Notes: generated by a model from the sequence alone, not told the origin. Positions 52,794 to 63,983 are shown, numbered from the stretch's first letter. The stretch is 64,000 nucleotides of DNA from Salinimonas profundi (GCF_014750655.1 NZ_JABBXD010000002.1:421636-485635); one strand, 5' to 3'. A program made the numbers and translations.

Positions 52794-55274
52794 TTAGAAT
52801 GTTTGCCCGATATTAAATGTGAAGAACCTGGCGTCATCACCTTCACGTTCTTGTATGGCTTTAGAAAAACTAAATACCATAGGGCCCATCGGTGAAATCC
52901 ATTGTACAGATAAACCGGCGGAACTACGATACTGCTTCCAGTCTGAATAGTCTATTAACTGTCCGGCATTCTGCGTATTCGCCTGTGTCAGATCTTTATA
53001 CTTGTTGTAATCAAACTCTGTATCCCAGACGTTACCCACATCGAAGAACACACTGGTTCTGACCGAATTATCCATGTCTTCATCAACAAAGGGGGTCGGT
53101 ACGATGAGCTCAAGACCACCAAGTGCCATGGCGTTTCCGCCCAGTGAGCGCGGTGAAATAGCAATTTGTGCATCCGACGCATCACCCGGATACGTTTCGC
53201 CATCAGGGCCAATCAGACGGCCATTGGTAAATAACTGCACGCCACGGGGACCAACGGTATTGTTCTCGAAGCCACGCAATGTATCGGCACCACCGGCGGT
53301 GAAGTTCTCGGTAAATGGCAGAATCTGGTCATTACCATCAATATCACCATAACCGTTACCATAACCCAGTCTCAATCTGGCCAGCACCGACCACTTATTA
53401 TCACGTGACAGCGGGAAGTAAAACTTCGTATCAAAAACCGTTTTGAAGTAATTCACATCAGAGTTTGGCGTAGTGATACTGAACGTCGCACGCTGTGATG
53501 ACCCCGCTGTCGGGAACAGCCCCCGGTTCAACGTATTACGACTCCAGCTTACGCTTGCCAGATAGCTGTCGTACTTGATAGGCGCTTCAGGATCGCCACC
53601 ACGGAACTGATTATAAAACTGTTCGGTTTGCTCGTAGTACCCGGTGTTGTAAAGCTCAACATTCGAGTACGTCATGCCAAAGTTAATCCGGTTAATCTCA
53701 TCAATCGGGTAACCTACGTTGGCACCTACGGATAACCGCTTGGAGTTATACTGGATAACGTTAAAGTCTGAGCCGTCAAATTCGCTGTAGCCAATAGAGC
53801 CACCCAGGCTGATCCCATCAATCGTAAAGAAGGGGTCGTTATACGTAATCTGTGCAGACTGTTGGTAAGAGACCGTGCTCAGATTAACGCCCACGCGCTT
53901 ACCGGTGCCCAGGAAATTGTCCTGCTGGATACCTGCCTGCAGGCTCAGCTTGGTTCTGTCACCATAACCAATACCAGCATTAAACGAGCCTGATGGCTGC
54001 TCTTCCACGTTAAAGTCAACGTCGACTTTGTCTTCCTGGCCTGGTATACGAGTCGTCTCAAACTCAACTTCTTTCATATACGTCAAACGAGACAGCTGAC
54101 TTTTCGATGACTCAAGCAAGTTGTTAGACAGCCAGGCACCTTCCATCTGATTAACATTCTGACGTAACACATCATCAGCAGTGACAGTGTTGCCATTAAA
54201 ATTAATCCGACGAACATAGATACGTTTACCAGGATCCACCGACAACGTCAGTTTTACGGTCTTATCTTCATCGTTTATCTCAGGAACCGTAGTTACTTCA
54301 GGATAAGCATAACCAAAGCGACCTAAAAATTTGGCGATAAACTCTTCGGTATAGGTAACTTCGGCCTGGTTATAAAGCTCGCCTTTGGTCAGCGGCAGTA
54401 CTTTTTCAATATACTCTTCATTACCCAGTAAATCGCCCACCAGCTCTACGCCGGAGATCGTATATTGCTCACCCTCTGACACATTGAGCGCGATATAAAT
54501 ACCGTCTTTTTCCGGCGTCATAGAAACCTGCGTGGAATCAATATTGAAGCGCAGGTAACCGCGGTCCATATAATGATTTTTCACCGTTTCCATATCACCC
54601 TGCAGCGTTTGTTGCTGATAACGGGTTTCGGACAGAAAATCCCACCAGGGCGTATCAAATTGCAGTTCAAGATCTTCCATCAACTCTGAGTCGGAAAACT
54701 CCTGATTGCCCACGATATTGATTTGCCTGATTTCTGCTGCATCGCCTTCTTCGAACAACAGTTTCAGGTCGACCCGGTTGCGGGGTAGCGGTGTGATAAT
54801 CGCAGAGACGTCTGCGTTATATTTACCGATACTGTAGAAAAAGTCCTTCAATCCGTTTTCGATAGAGGTAAGCACCGTACGATCGAGGGGCTCACCGACA
54901 CGGATGCCGTTGCCATCCAGACTTTCCTGCAATTGTTCGTCTTTAATATCATCATTGCCTTCAAAAATGATATTACTGATAGTCGGACGTTCTGCGACTT
55001 TGATGACCAGTGTATTTCCATCACGAAGCACTTCAACACTTTCAAAGTGCGTAGATGAATAAAGAGAGCGAATAGCCTGAGAAACCCGAAATGAATTTAA
55101 TCTGTCGCCGACTTCCACGGGTAGATAAGTCAGCGCCGCACCCAATGCGACACGCTGAAGACCTTCGACACGAATGTCTTCAACGACGAATTGGGTTTGT
55201 TCTGATGTTGCCGCGTTGGCTAAGCTAGCACTGGAGGCAATCGCTCCGGCTGCTACTAACTGTCTTAACTTCAT
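52794..55274 (-). CDS. bamA: Outer membrane assembly factor BamA
   Basis: An 826-residue BamA, core of the machine that inserts beta-barrel proteins in the outer membrane. A signal peptide (residues 1-22) is followed by five POTRA domains (about 28-425, starting VVEDIRVEGLQRVALGAALT) and a 16-stranded barrel (about 430-826). The conserved loop motif is present in TLRGFENNTVGPRG, and the protein ends FTFNIGQTF with the C-terminal Phe expected of barrel proteins. It lies between rseP and skp in the standard order. No break is present. Confidence 0.97.
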   Translation of the reverse strand: MKLRQLVAAGAIASSASLANAATSEQTQFVVEDIRVEGLQRVALGAALTYLPVEVGDRLNSFRVSQAIRSLYSSTHFESVEVLRDGNTLVIKVAERPTISNIIFEGNDDIKDEQLQESLDGNGIRVGEPLDRTVLTSIENGLKDFFYSIGKYNADVSAIITPLPRNRVDLKLLFEEGDAAEIRQINIVGNQEFSDSELMEDLELQFDTPWWDFLSETRYQQQTLQGDMETVKNHYMDRGYLRFNIDSTQVSMTPEKDGIYIALNVSEGEQYTISGVELVGDLLGNEEYIEKVLPLTKGELYNQAEVTYTEEFIAKFLGRFGYAYPEVTTVPEINDEDKTVKLTLSVDPGKRIYVRRINFNGNTVTADDVLRQNVNQMEGAWLSNNLLESSKSQLSRLTYMKEVEFETTRIPGQEDKVDVDFNVEEQPSGSFNAGIGYGDRTKLSLQAGIQQDNFLGTGKRVGVNLSTVSYQQSAQITYNDPFFTIDGISLGGSIGYSEFDGSDFNVIQYNSKRLSVGANVGYPIDEINRINFGMTYSNVELYNTGYYEQTEQFYNQFRGGDPEAPIKYDSYLASVSWSRNTLNRGLFPTAGSSQRATFSITTPNSDVNYFKTVFDTKFYFPLSRDNKWSVLARLRLGYGNGYGDIDGNDQILPFTENFTAGGADTLRGFENNTVGPRGVQLFTNGRLIGPDGETYPGDASDAQIAISPRSLGGNAMALGGLELIVPTPFVDEDMDNSVRTSVFFDVGNVWDTEFDYNKYKDLTQANTQNAGQLIDYSDWKQYRSSAGLSVQWISPMGPMVFSFSKAIQEREGDDARFFTFNIGQTF

Positions 55275-55338
55275 CTATTCTTTTTATCCTGCGCCGCGTT
55301 ACTTCGATGTTTTATGTCGTGTTTAGCGCTACATCTTA

Positions 55339-56691
55339 TCAAGCGATGCGGCTAATATCGTTAAAGATGGCAATGCCCATTATCATAAACAGGATCACCC
55401 CTCCGATTCTGAATCCCCACTCCTGGGCTACTTCTGAAACAGGCTTACCTGTTACCCATTCGATGGCGAAATACATTAAATGACCACCATCAAGCATTGG
55501 AAGAGGAAGCAAGTTGATAATGCCTAAGTTGACACTGATCAACGCTAAAAAGCTCAGAAAATATACCAAACCGTAACCAGCGCTTACACCAGCGCCCTGA
55601 GCAATGGATATCGGTCCGCTTAAATTGTTCAGCGATACATCACCGGTAAGTAACTTTCCAATCATCGAAAGACTTAATGTGATCAACCGCCAGGTTTTGT
55701 CACCCGCTTTTACCAGCGCCTCGACAGGGCCATACTGATGAACGAACACATATCCTTCCGGCCAGTCAGTAAACTGCGGACTCACGCCCAAATACCCTGA
55801 TTGTCCCTGCTCTGTATCACGGCGGGCGATCGTGGCATTAATTGTACGCGCTTGTCCATCCCGATTCACGGTAAGGACAATATTTTCGCCGGGCTTATCG
55901 CTGATTGCCTCTACCAGCGCTGCCCAGTCATCAATCGGATCACCGTTAAACATGGTTAACGTATCACCGACTTGTAATCCGGCTTGCGCTGCCGGACTGT
56001 CCGGTGCCACCACCGCAAGGGTCAGTGTTGCATCGGGCCGGAAAGGCGTAATACCCAAGCTGCCTAATGCAGACTCCTTTTCAGGGTCAAAGTTCCAGTC
56101 AGTCGTGTTCAGCGTGGTATTAATCGTGCCATGGCTCGACGTTTTCAGCGATATCGGCACCTGCTGCTTACCAATATAGGAAACCAGCTCAAAATTAACC
56201 GACTCCCAGTCTGGCGTAGTGCGACTGCCCACAGTAACAATTTCGGCCTGCTCCGGCAGGTTCGCCTGCGCGGCTATTGAGTCAGGTTCAATCTGTCCAA
56301 TGACAGGTTTTACCGTCTGCAATCCAATCAGGTACATAACAAACAACGCGAACAGGGCAAAAATAAAGTTAACCCCCGGACCGGCCGCGATAATGGCGAT
56401 TCTTTGCAGTACCGGTTTGTTATTAAAGGCTTTATCTTTTTGGCCTGGCGCAACCGTATCAATACGTTCATCAAGCATCCGAACGTAGCCACCTAGCGGA
56501 ATCGCAGCGACCACAAATTCAGTGCCGTGCTTATCCACTCGCCGCCACAATGGCTTACCAAAACCAATGGAAAAACGCTCCACTTTGACACCACAACGAC
56601 GTGCAACGAAAAAGTGTCCCCATTCATGCACGGCAACTAAGATACCGAGCGCAACGATGAAGGCACCGAGGCTCCAGAAAAACGAAAACAC
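55339..56691 (-). CDS. rseP: Site-2 intramembrane metalloprotease RseP
   Basis: A 450-residue protease that cuts anti-sigma-E factor RseA in the membrane and also clears signal peptides. The zinc motif HEWGH is at residues 22-26 in the first membrane helix, two PDZ domains cover about 110-310 (SPAAQAGLQVGDTLTMFNGD), and the LDG motif in LLPLPMLDGGHLMYFAIE (near 395) completes the active site. The start GTG overlaps the dxr stop by one base, so the genes are coupled. bamA, a sigma-E target in many species, follows. Confidence 0.96.
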   Translation of the reverse strand: MFSFFWSLGAFIVALGILVAVHEWGHFFVARRCGVKVERFSIGFGKPLWRRVDKHGTEFVVAAIPLGGYVRMLDERIDTVAPGQKDKAFNNKPVLQRIAIIAAGPGVNFIFALFALFVMYLIGLQTVKPVIGQIEPDSIAAQANLPEQAEIVTVGSRTTPDWESVNFELVSYIGKQQVPISLKTSSHGTINTTLNTTDWNFDPEKESALGSLGITPFRPDATLTLAVVAPDSPAAQAGLQVGDTLTMFNGDPIDDWAALVEAISDKPGENIVLTVNRDGQARTINATIARRDTEQGQSGYLGVSPQFTDWPEGYVFVHQYGPVEALVKAGDKTWRLITLSLSMIGKLLTGDVSLNNLSGPISIAQGAGVSAGYGLVYFLSFLALISVNLGIINLLPLPMLDGGHLMYFAIEWVTGKPVSEVAQEWGFRIGGVILFMIMGIAIFNDISRIA

Positions 56692-57872
56692 TAGCGTAAA
56701 CCTCTGATTAGTGTTGTAGCTGTTACCCGGGCAAGCCTGTCCTGCTCGAGAATTTGTTGGAGTGTAGAAACCGTAATTGGTTCCAACTGATTCAGGGTCT
56801 GCGCATTGACCCGTGCGATATCCGTAAACGCAATCTGCTTATTCAGAAATGCGTCAACAGCAACTTCATTGGCGGCATTCAGGCGTGTGGTTGCTGCCTG
56901 GCCTTCGGCACAGGCATCAATGGCCAACTGCAAGTTCGGATAGCGTGCATGACAGGGCGTATCAAAAGTAAATGTACCAGCCTTCATGAAGTCCAGCGGC
57001 GCAACGCCGGCATCAATGCGTTCAGGAAAGGCCAGGCCATAGGCTATCGGCGTTCGCATATCGGGGTTCCCCATCTGCGCGATCACCGAACCGTCAACGT
57101 ATTGCACCATCGAATGGATGGTACTTTGCGGGTGAAGTACAACGTTGATTTGCTTTGCACTGGCACCGAATAGCCAGCAAGCTTCAATAAACTCCAAGCC
57201 CTTATTCATCATGGTGGCCGAGTCTACGGTAATTTTGCGTCCCATGCTCCAGTTCGGATGATGGCAGGCCTCTTCGACCGTAATGGATGAAAAGCTGTCT
57301 AACGCGCGCTCTCTGAACGGCCCGCCGGAGCCGGTCAGCAAAATGCTGCTGATACCTGATCGGGCCAGATTGCCATACTCAAAGTCACGGGGCAGACATT
57401 GAAAAATCGCATTATGTTCGCTGTCGATGGGCAGGATTGTCGCTTTGGACTGTCTTGCGGCATCAATGAATAATGCGCCCGACATTACCAGAGCTTCTTT
57501 GTTTGCCAGTAAAACTCGCTTACCGGCTTTGACGGCTGCCAGAGTGGGCAGTAAACCTGCGGCGCCTACGATTGCAGCCATAACAGCATCAACCTCAGGG
57601 GCGCTGGCGACATCCTCTAACGCCTGAGGGCCGCAAAGAATTTCGGACTGCACACCCATTGCTCTGGCCAGTTCCTGCGCACGCACATAGCGGCTCTCGT
57701 CAGCAATCACGACATAACGGGCAGAGCACGCTTTGGCCTGGCTGAATAGGCGTTCCAGCTGACTATTCCCGGTGAGTGCAAATATTCTGTATTTATCAGG
57801 ATGGCGGGCAACCACATCCAGCGTGCTACACCCTATTGATCCCGTAGCACCAAGTACTGTTAAGGTTTGCAT
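56691..57872 (-). CDS. dxr: 1-deoxy-D-xylulose 5-phosphate reductoisomerase
   Basis: A 393-residue enzyme of the MEP isoprenoid pathway, using NADPH to convert DXP to MEP. The NADPH motif [16 protein letters not shown] is at residues 6-21, the metal-binding [15 protein letters not shown] lies near residue 147, and the substrate loop [20 protein letters not shown] near residue 205. It overlaps cdsA and rseP by one base at each end. Downstream isoprenoids supply UppS, encoded two genes upstream, so the neighbours share a purpose. Confidence 0.97.
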   Translation of the reverse strand: MQTLTVLGATGSIGCSTLDVVARHPDKYRIFALTGNSQLERLFSQAKACSARYVVIADESRYVRAQELARAMGVQSEILCGPQALEDVASAPEVDAVMAAIVGAAGLLPTLAAVKAGKRVLLANKEALVMSGALFIDAARQSKATILPIDSEHNAIFQCLPRDFEYGNLARSGISSILLTGSGGPFRERALDSFSSITVEEACHHPNWSMGRKITVDSATMMNKGLEFIEACWLFGASAKQINVVLHPQSTIHSMVQYVDGSVIAQMGNPDMRTPIAYGLAFPERIDAGVAPLDFMKAGTFTFDTPCHARYPNLQLAIDACAEGQAATTRLNAANEVAVDAFLNKQIAFTDIARVNAQTLNQLEPITVSTLQQILEQDRLARVTATTLIRGLR

Positions 57873-58735
57873 TACGCCATCCAGGTTACATAACAGAATG
57901 CGAAAACCGGAAATGCTGCGGTGAGACTGTCAATGCGATCCAAAACACCGCCGTGACCGGGGAGTAGTTTTCCGCTGTCCTTAATACCGGCACAGCGTTT
58001 CAGCATGCTTTCATTCAAATCGCCAAGCGCAGAGACGCTTACCGTAATACATCCAATAAGCACATGTAACCAGATACGGGAAGGCTCTACCTGATAATGC
58101 AATGCAGCAAATGCTATGATGGCGAATGACGCAGTAACACCACCCAACAGGCCTTCCAGCGTTTTGCCCGGCGATACATTCGGTCTGAGCTTGTGTCGGC
58201 CGAACTTCACACCAACAAAGAATGCACCAATGTCAGCGGCCCAGACGATACCCAAAACGTAAAAAATTAACGAGGAGCCATAAAATTCGTCAACATCATG
58301 CAAACTTGTACGAAGGCTAATGACTGCTACCCAAGTGGGAATCAGCGTCAATGCGCCAAAAGCAACCCGAATACTGCGACTGTTTCGCCAGAATGCAGAG
58401 TATCGGGGATAGGCGATGATCATCGCCAGCGATACCACCCACCACAGCGCCGCGATTCCCAGAATGAAATGATACAAACCGTGCAGCTTACCCTGGTGCC
58501 ATATCTCCTGCTCATCAACAATCAGGGAAAGCAATACGCAAACAACAAATGCCGCAAGCATCAGCGCCACTTTTTTAGGTCGCGCACAAATTCCGGACAT
58601 ATTTGCCCACTCATAGGCGCCAAGACCGATCACTGCCGCGATGGCAATCTGAAAACCCCAGATAGGAAGATAGACAATGGCATAGAGTGCCAGTGGCGCC
58701 AGTATTAATGCAGTAATTATTCGTTGTTTAAGCAT
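57872..58735 (-). CDS. cdsA: Phosphatidate cytidylyltransferase CdsA
   Basis: A 287-residue polytopic inner-membrane enzyme that makes CDP-diacylglycerol from phosphatidate and CTP, the branch point of phospholipid synthesis. About eight hydrophobic segments are visible. The family signature near the C-terminus reads [20 protein letters not shown] followed by VLDRIDSL, and [16 protein letters not shown] lies near residue 180. It is coupled to dxr by a one-base overlap and follows uppS by 54 bases. Confidence 0.96.
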   Translation of the reverse strand: MLKQRIITALILAPLALYAIVYLPIWGFQIAIAAVIGLGAYEWANMSGICARPKKVALMLAAFVVCVLLSLIVDEQEIWHQGKLHGLYHFILGIAALWWVVSLAMIIAYPRYSAFWRNSRSIRVAFGALTLIPTWVAVISLRTSLHDVDEFYGSSLIFYVLGIVWAADIGAFFVGVKFGRHKLRPNVSPGKTLEGLLGGVTASFAIIAFAALHYQVEPSRIWLHVLIGCITVSVSALGDLNESMLKRCAGIKDSGKLLPGHGGVLDRIDSLTAAFPVFAFCYVTWMA

Positions 58736-58789
58736 GAGTGGCTTTTAAGCTCCTTGATGTCAGCCTTTCCTCCGATCAATCTATCATCG

Positions 58790-59560
58790 TTAAGGAACGC
58801 TTACCTGTTCGCCGGTCAGACCAAACCGTCGTTGCCGGGCTTTGAAATCATCCACGGCAGTCTGAAACACCTTCTCGTCAAAATCCGGCCATAATGTATC
58901 AGTAAAATAAAGTTCTGCGTAAGCACATTGCCAAAGCAGAAAGTTACTAATACGACGTTCACCACCGGTGCGTATGAGCAGGTCCAGCTCTGGTAAGCCT
59001 GCTGTGCAGATATACTGACCAAAGTGAGACTCATCAATTGCGTCCAGCTGCTGCTTACCATCAAGAACATCCTGCGCCATCAGTTTAGCCGCATGGGTTA
59101 TATCCCAGCGGCCACCGTAATTGGCGGCAATATTCAGAACAAGCGCGCTGTTTTGCTCAGTCAGGGCTTCTGCCTTTTGAATTTTCGTGCGCAGCTTCTC
59201 ATCAAATGCTGAGGTATCACCAATAACTTTCAGGCGCACATCATTTTTATGTAATCGCTTCACTTCGTTGTTTAATACAAAATTAAACAACTCCATCAGC
59301 ACACTAACTTCCTCTTCCGGCCGCTTCCAGTTCTCACTGCTAAACGCAAAAAGTGTTAGAGACTCAACACCCGATTCGCGAGCGAAGCGTACTACCGAAC
59401 GAACAGATTCCACCCCAGCCTTATGGCCAAAGGTACGAATCTTTCCTTTTTTCTGTGCCCAGCGACCGTTGCCATCCATAATGATAGCGACATGTCGCGG
59501 CCCTGCCACATCAGGCTGGGCCGCCGCTGTCTGGGCGGTTTTAGACCGCTTAGATAACAT
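58790..59560 (-). CDS. uppS: Undecaprenyl diphosphate synthase UppS
   Basis: A 256-residue cis-prenyltransferase that makes the C55 lipid carrier for peptidoglycan and O-antigen. The catalytic Asp is D29 in [30 protein letters not shown] and the C-terminal [20 protein letters not shown] are also intact. The N-terminal 20 residues form a Lys/Ala-rich extension. It follows frr by 8 bases and precedes cdsA. Confidence 0.97.
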   Translation of the reverse strand: MLSKRSKTAQTAAAQPDVAGPRHVAIIMDGNGRWAQKKGKIRTFGHKAGVESVRSVVRFARESGVESLTLFAFSSENWKRPEEEVSVLMELFNFVLNNEVKRLHKNDVRLKVIGDTSAFDEKLRTKIQKAEALTEQNSALVLNIAANYGGRWDITHAAKLMAQDVLDGKQQLDAIDESHFGQYICTAGLPELDLLIRTGGERRISNFLLWQCAYAELYFTDTLWPDFDEKVFQTAVDDFKARQRRFGLTGEQVSVP

Positions 59561-59568
59561 GACAGCGT

Positions 59569-60126
59569 TTAGACTTCCATTAGCTCTTTTTCTTTATCCG
59601 CCAGCATCTCATCGACCTTTTTTACAAAGTCATTGGTAAGAGACTGAATGTTTTCTTCTGCTGCGCGACTTTCATCTTCGCTGATTTCTTTTTCTTTCAG
59701 CAATTCTTTGATATCGCTATTGGCATCGCGGCGAATGTTGCGGATAGCCACCCGTCCCTGCTCAGCTTCGTTGCGTACAACTTTAATAAGATCTTTACGG
59801 CGCTCTTCGGTTAACGCTGGCATAGGAATACGGATAGTGGTTCCAGCGCTCATCGGGTTCAGTCCCAGGTCGGACTGCATAATGGCTTTCTCTACGGCCT
59901 GTGTCGCGCTTTTATCAAACACTGTCAGCGCCAGCGTGCGGCTATCTTCAGCCACGACGTTTGCAATTTGCTTTAACGGTGTATCGGCACCATAGTAAGG
60001 CACGACAATACCGTCCAGTAGTGCCGGATGCGCGCGGCCGGTGCGAATTTTACTTAACTGGCTTTTAAGCGCACTGATGCTTTTCTCCATACGCTCACGC
60101 GCATCTTTTTCAATTTCATCAATCAC
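59569..60126 (-). CDS. frr: Ribosome recycling factor
   Basis: A 185-residue recycling factor that, with EF-G, splits ribosomes after termination. The start [20 protein letters not shown], the [20 protein letters not shown] motif (about residues 25-44) and the ending [18 protein letters not shown] are typical. Size is exact for the family. It lies 22 bases downstream of pyrH and 8 before uppS in one run. Confidence 0.97.
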   Translation of the reverse strand: MIDEIEKDARERMEKSISALKSQLSKIRTGRAHPALLDGIVVPYYGADTPLKQIANVVAEDSRTLALTVFDKSATQAVEKAIMQSDLGLNPMSAGTTIRIPMPALTEERRKDLIKVVRNEAEQGRVAIRNIRRDANSDIKELLKEKEISEDESRAAEENIQSLTNDFVKKVDEMLADKEKELMEV

Positions 60127-60148
60127 GTTTCGTTCCTATTTTTACTTT

Positions 60149-60886
60149 TTACAGTTTATCTGCGTGGTCAATGAGTGTCCCTTCAGGCTCGCCCATTACC
60201 ACAGCTTTGAGACAACCAGGCTTGTTCATATTAAATACCCGGATAGGCAGTCCGTGATCACGGGCCAGGGTAAATGCTGACAAGTCCATTACTTTTAATT
60301 CTTTTTCAAGCACTTCCTGATGCGTAAGCTTGCTATACAACTCCGCATCCGGATTTTTTACCGGATCGTCGCTATACACACCATCCACCTTGGTTGCTTT
60401 TAGGACCGCATCCGCTTCGATTTCGATACCGCGTAAGCAGGCTGCAGAATCAGTGGTAAAAAACGGGTTTCCGGTACCGGCAGAAAAAATAACCACGCGT
60501 CCGGATTTAAGCAAACTGATTGCTTCTGCCCAGTTATACGCATCGCACACGCCATTCAATGGGATAGCAGACATCAAACGTGCATTAACAAACGCACGAT
60601 GCAATGCATCACGCATCGCCAGGCCATTCATTACGGTAGCCAGCATGCCCATGTGATCGCCAACAACGCGATTCATTCCCGCTTTAGCCAGGCCTTCACC
60701 ACGAAACAAATTGCCGCCACCGATCACCAGGCCAACCTGCACGCCCAGCTCTACCAGTTCTTTAATTTCCTGCGCCATTCGGTCGAGAACCTTCGGATCA
60801 ATGCCGAATCCCTCTGACCCCATGAGGGCCTCTCCGCTGAGTTTTAACAAAATTCGACGATAGGCTGATTTTGGTGTGATACTCAT
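60149..60886 (-). CDS. pyrH: Uridylate kinase PyrH
   Basis: A 245-residue UMP kinase when started at the ATG at 60886, giving [20 protein letters not shown]. An in-frame ATG at 60904 is possible but has a poorer ribosome binding site. The glycine loop [19 protein letters not shown] (about residues 54-72) and the later [20 protein letters not shown] with [12 protein letters not shown] are present. It phosphorylates UMP to UDP. The tsf terminator lies upstream, so a promoter is expected in the 160 bases between. Confidence 0.97.
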   Translation of the reverse strand: MSITPKSAYRRILLKLSGEALMGSEGFGIDPKVLDRMAQEIKELVELGVQVGLVIGGGNLFRGEGLAKAGMNRVVGDHMGMLATVMNGLAMRDALHRAFVNARLMSAIPLNGVCDAYNWAEAISLLKSGRVVIFSAGTGNPFFTTDSAACLRGIEIEADAVLKATKVDGVYSDDPVKNPDAELYSKLTHQEVLEKELKVMDLSAFTLARDHGLPIRVFNMNKPGCLKAVVMGEPEGTLIDHADKL

Positions 60887-61048
60887 TATGTGATATGTCC
60901 TCATGAACTCGGCTTGTCGGATTTCTCGCTATACCTGACACGGTACAGCCCTGTGCGGATGCAAGAAATAGGACAAAACGACTTTCTTTAAACAGTGGGA
61001 CAGAAACTTTTGCACCTTAAATGCGTTAAAAAGACTGCCTTCACTTAT

Positions 61049-61072
61049 AAAAAAGCACCTCCGAAGAGGTGC
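61049..61072 (-). terminator. Rho-independent terminator after tsf
   Basis: GCACCTC and GAGGTGC form a 7-base stem with a CGAA/TTCG tetraloop, one of the most stable loops known, and six T residues follow on the minus strand. It starts about 48 bases after the tsf stop. Confidence 0.88.
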
Positions 61073-61119
61073 CCGTAGTGTATCTGACTATTGCGCCTGG
61101 CAAAAGTGAAAGGCCCTAA

Positions 61120-61992
61120 TTATTTCTTAGCGGCTTCCATTTGCGCTGCTACTTCAGCGGCAAAGTCTTCAGATTTCTTCTCGATACCTTCGCCCACTTC
61201 AAAGCGGATGAAGTTTACTGCATCAGCATTGTTGCTTTTCAGCAACTCACCAACAGTGCTTGAAGGATCTTTAACGAAAGGCTGACCCGTCAGGCTGATT
61301 TCGCCAGTGAACTTCTTCATGCGGCCTGCAACCATTTTCTCAGCAATATCAGCTGGCTTGCCAGACTGCATTGCGATTTCGATTTGGATAGACTTTTCTT
61401 TTTCTACCACTTCAGCAGGTACATCTTCTGGCTTAGTGAATTGTGGGCTGGCTGCAGCAACGTGCATAGCAACGTCTTTCGCCAACTCTTCATCACCACC
61501 TTCAAGGATAGTGATAACACCGATACGACCACCGTGAACGTATCCACCCAGCGTATCACCTTCAACAGTGATAACGCGACGAGGAGAGATGTTCTCACCG
61601 ATTTTAGCAACCAGATTGTCACGGACAGTGCTAACTTTTTCGCCATTTAATTCAGCGTCATTCAGCGCGTCGATATCGTTGATGCTATTTGCATGAGCAA
61701 CGTTCAGAATTTCATTACCGAACTTAAGGAAACCTTCATCTCGTGCTACGAAGTCAGTTTCACAGTTCAGTTCAAGCATTGTTGCACGGTTACCGTCAAC
61801 TTTAGTCAGAATCACACCTTCAGCGGCGATACGACCAGCTTTTTTCGCAGCTTTAGCCTGACCAGACTTACGCATGTTTTCGATTGCCAGCTCGATGTCA
61901 CCATCGGTTTCCACCAGCGCTTTTTTACAATCCATCATGCCCGCGCCTGTGCGCTCACGTAGTTCTTTAACTAGTGCTGCAGTCACTGCCAT
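61120..61992 (-). CDS. tsf: Translation elongation factor Ts
   Basis: A 290-residue EF-Ts, the GDP/GTP exchange factor of EF-Tu. The N-terminal motif [20 protein letters not shown] is at residues 8-27, and the EF-Tu contact region with [15 protein letters not shown] lies near residues 74-88. It follows rpsB after a gap that holds a large hairpin, and ends with a terminator. Length is typical for gammaproteobacteria. Confidence 0.97.
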   Translation of the reverse strand: MAVTAALVKELRERTGAGMMDCKKALVETDGDIELAIENMRKSGQAKAAKKAGRIAAEGVILTKVDGNRATMLELNCETDFVARDEGFLKFGNEILNVAHANSINDIDALNDAELNGEKVSTVRDNLVAKIGENISPRRVITVEGDTLGGYVHGGRIGVITILEGGDEELAKDVAMHVAAASPQFTKPEDVPAEVVEKEKSIQIEIAMQSGKPADIAEKMVAGRMKKFTGEISLTGQPFVKDPSSTVGELLKSNNADAVNFIRFEVGEGIEKKSEDFAAEVAAQMEAAKK

Positions 61993-62064
61993 TTTTCAAT
62001 TCCTCAGCATTAATATTTAATTAGGTATAAGAGGCGATCGCCTCTCAAAGATATTCTTTAGTAT

Positions 62065-62100
62065 CTGTAACGGTGCCATAATATTATGACACCGTTACAG
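62065..62100 (-). promoter_or_regulatory. Large hairpin between rpsB and tsf
   Basis: CTGTAACGGTG and CACCGTTACAG (11 bases each) enclose a 12-base perfect palindrome, CATAATATTATG, so nearly the whole 36 bases pair. It starts 9 bases past the rpsB stop. No U-run follows on the minus strand, so it is more likely a partial attenuator or an mRNA-stability element than a full stop; tsf is made in different amounts from rpsB in well-studied species. Confidence 0.6.
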
Positions 62101-62108
62101 TCATGCGA

Positions 62109-62840
62109 TTACTCAGCCGCTTCGACGAAGTCGTCTTGTTCTGCCTGAACTTCCAGGTTGCTGTCGCGACCTGAATTCACTGCATTAGCAGCCGCTTCAA
62201 GGTAAAGTTGAATCGCACGGATTGCATCGTCGTTACCAGGAATAACGTAGTCAACACCGTCTGGGTTTGAGTTAGTATCTACAACACCAACTACCGGAAT
62301 ACCCAGGTTGCGTGCTTCAGTGACTGCGATGTGCTCGTGGTCAGCATCGATTACAAAAATTGCGTCAGGCAGACCGCCCATGTTTTTGATACCGCCAAGG
62401 CTGTTTTCAAGCTTGTCCATTTCACGCTGAAGCATCAACGCTTCTTTTTTGGTCAGCTTTTCAAACGTACCGTCCTGGCTCTTTTGCTCAAGGTCTTTAA
62501 GACGCTTGATTGACTGACGAACTGTTTTCCAGTTAGTCAGCATGCCGCCCAGCCAACGCTTATTTACGTAGTACTGGTCGCATTTCAACGCTGCTTCTTT
62601 TACTGCGTCGCCAGCAGCACGCTTAGTTCCGACGAAAAGGATTTTTCCTTTTTTACCCGCAACACCTGACAGGTAGTTCATCGCTTCGTTGAAAAGCGGA
62701 ACTGTTTTTTCAAGGTTGATGATATGAACTTTGTTACGCGCACCGAAGATGAAAGGCTTCATCTTTGGGTTCCAGTAACGAGTTTGGTGACCGAAGTGAA
62801 CACCTGCTTTTAGCATGTCACGCATTGAAACATTAGCCAT
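62109..62840 (-). CDS. rpsB: 30S ribosomal protein S2
   Basis: A 243-residue S2. [20 protein letters not shown] (residues 6-25), [17 protein letters not shown] and [20 protein letters not shown] (about residues 178-197) are family marks. The acidic tail ([13 protein letters not shown]) is usual in gammaproteobacteria. It leads the rpsB-tsf pair and has a structured leader upstream. It is divergent from map, the standard arrangement. Confidence 0.98.
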   Translation of the reverse strand: MANVSMRDMLKAGVHFGHQTRYWNPKMKPFIFGARNKVHIINLEKTVPLFNEAMNYLSGVAGKKGKILFVGTKRAAGDAVKEAALKCDQYYVNKRWLGGMLTNWKTVRQSIKRLKDLEQKSQDGTFEKLTKKEALMLQREMDKLENSLGGIKNMGGLPDAIFVIDADHEHIAVTEARNLGIPVVGVVDTNSNPDGVDYVIPGNDDAIRAIQLYLEAAANAVNSGRDSNLEVQAEQDDFVEAAE

Positions 62841-62857
62841 GATTTTTCCTCTATATT

Positions 62858-62909
62858 GGGGTTAGGCCTCCATACACCCCTTGTATCGATCCAGCGAACT
62901 GGACACCCC
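62858..62909 (-). promoter_or_regulatory. Structured rpsB leader, probable S2 autoregulation site
   Basis: On the minus strand the leader reads GGGGTGTCC, a CCAG/CTGG hairpin, then GGGGTGTATGGAGG followed by CCTAACCCC. The first GGGG can pair with the final CCCC, next to a hairpin, giving a pseudoknot-like fold just before the ribosome binding site GAGGAA. Gammaproteobacterial rpsB leaders carry a conserved structure through which S2 represses its own operon; I match this by pattern and position only. Confidence 0.55.
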
Positions 62910-63188
62910 GATATCAAGTGTCGGTATATGTGTGTTATTAATTAAGATTCGTACCTGAAGCAGCCACACAAGTTCAATTTTTACCCGGGCAGTGAAACAG
63001 GCGGGCGCTTTATACCATGCCTGAGACATCAGCTCAAGAAAAAGGTGCGTTTTACGTGCCGTCTGACAGCGCCCTAACTATACAGCGCAGCCCTTAATCG
63101 TTAATATAGGCAGACTTTACGCTTGATAATGGCAGTGGCCGTTCATATCTGGCTATTCATTATGACTAACGACTGATCGGGGATTCTG
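62910..63188. other. Intergenic region between rpsB and map
   Basis: About 280 bases shared by two divergent genes. It should hold both promoters. A weak sigma-70 candidate for rpsB is TTGAAC, 18 bases, TACGAA on the minus strand (about 62950-62980). No small ORF or RNA gene is evident. Confidence 0.4.
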
Positions 63189-63983
63189 GTGGCAGCAACA
63201 ATTAAAACCGCTGAAGAAATTGAAAAAATGCGCGTGGCCGGCAAGCTGGCCTCTGAGGTACTCACAATGATTACTCCTTATGTGAAAAAGGGAGTAACCA
63301 CTGATGAGCTAAATACAATCTGCCATGATTATATTGTCAATGAACAAGGTGCCACACCGGCTCCGCTTAATTATGGTGAGCCACCGTTTCCCAAGTCAAT
63401 TTGCACCTCTGTTAATCATTGTATCTGCCACGGCATTCCGTCTGACAAGAAGCTTAAAGACGGCGATATCATCAATATTGATGTCACGGTAATAAAAGAT
63501 GGTTATCACGGCGACACATCGAAAATGTTTATTGTGGGCAAGCCCTCCATTCTTGCCGAGCGCCTGGTGCGCGTCACACAGGAATGCTTGTACAACGCAA
63601 TCAAAGAGGTAAAGCCCGGGATGCGCCTGGGTGATATAGGCCATCTTTGTCAGACTCACGCCGAGGCGCATAATTATTCAATCGTTCGTGAATATTGCGG
63701 GCATGGTATCGGCAAGCACTTTCATGAAGACCCACAAATTGTGCACTACGGTAAGCCCGGCACGGGTGAGGAACTGGTACCGGGAATGTGCTTTACCATT
63801 GAACCGATGGTAAACGCGGGAAAACGGTATTCTAAAATTCTGCCTGATCAATGGACGGTTGTTACCAAAGATCGCAGCCTGAGCGCGCAGTGGGAACATA
63901 CGCTTCTGGTAACGGAAACCGGCGTGGAGGTGCTGACTCTGCGAGAAGAAGAAGACCTTCCCAGAGTGATTAACCACGACTGA
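63189..63983 (+). CDS. map: Type I methionine aminopeptidase
   Basis: A 264-residue enzyme that removes the first Met from new proteins. All five metal ligands can be placed: two Asp in NIDVTVIKDGYHGDTSKM, His in YCGHGIGKHFHEDP, Glu in FTIEPMVNAG and Glu in WEHTLLVTE; the substrate His is in NHCICHGIP. The start is GTG at 63189, giving MAATIKTAEEIEKMRVAGKL. It is divergent from rpsB. The window ends 17 bases after the stop codon. Confidence 0.97.
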   Translation: MAATIKTAEEIEKMRVAGKLASEVLTMITPYVKKGVTTDELNTICHDYIVNEQGATPAPLNYGEPPFPKSICTSVNHCICHGIPSDKKLKDGDIINIDVTVIKDGYHGDTSKMFIVGKPSILAERLVRVTQECLYNAIKEVKPGMRLGDIGHLCQTHAEAHNYSIVREYCGHGIGKHFHEDPQIVHYGKPGTGEELVPGMCFTIEPMVNAGKRYSKILPDQWTVVTKDRSLSAQWEHTLLVTETGVEVLTLREEEDLPRVINHD

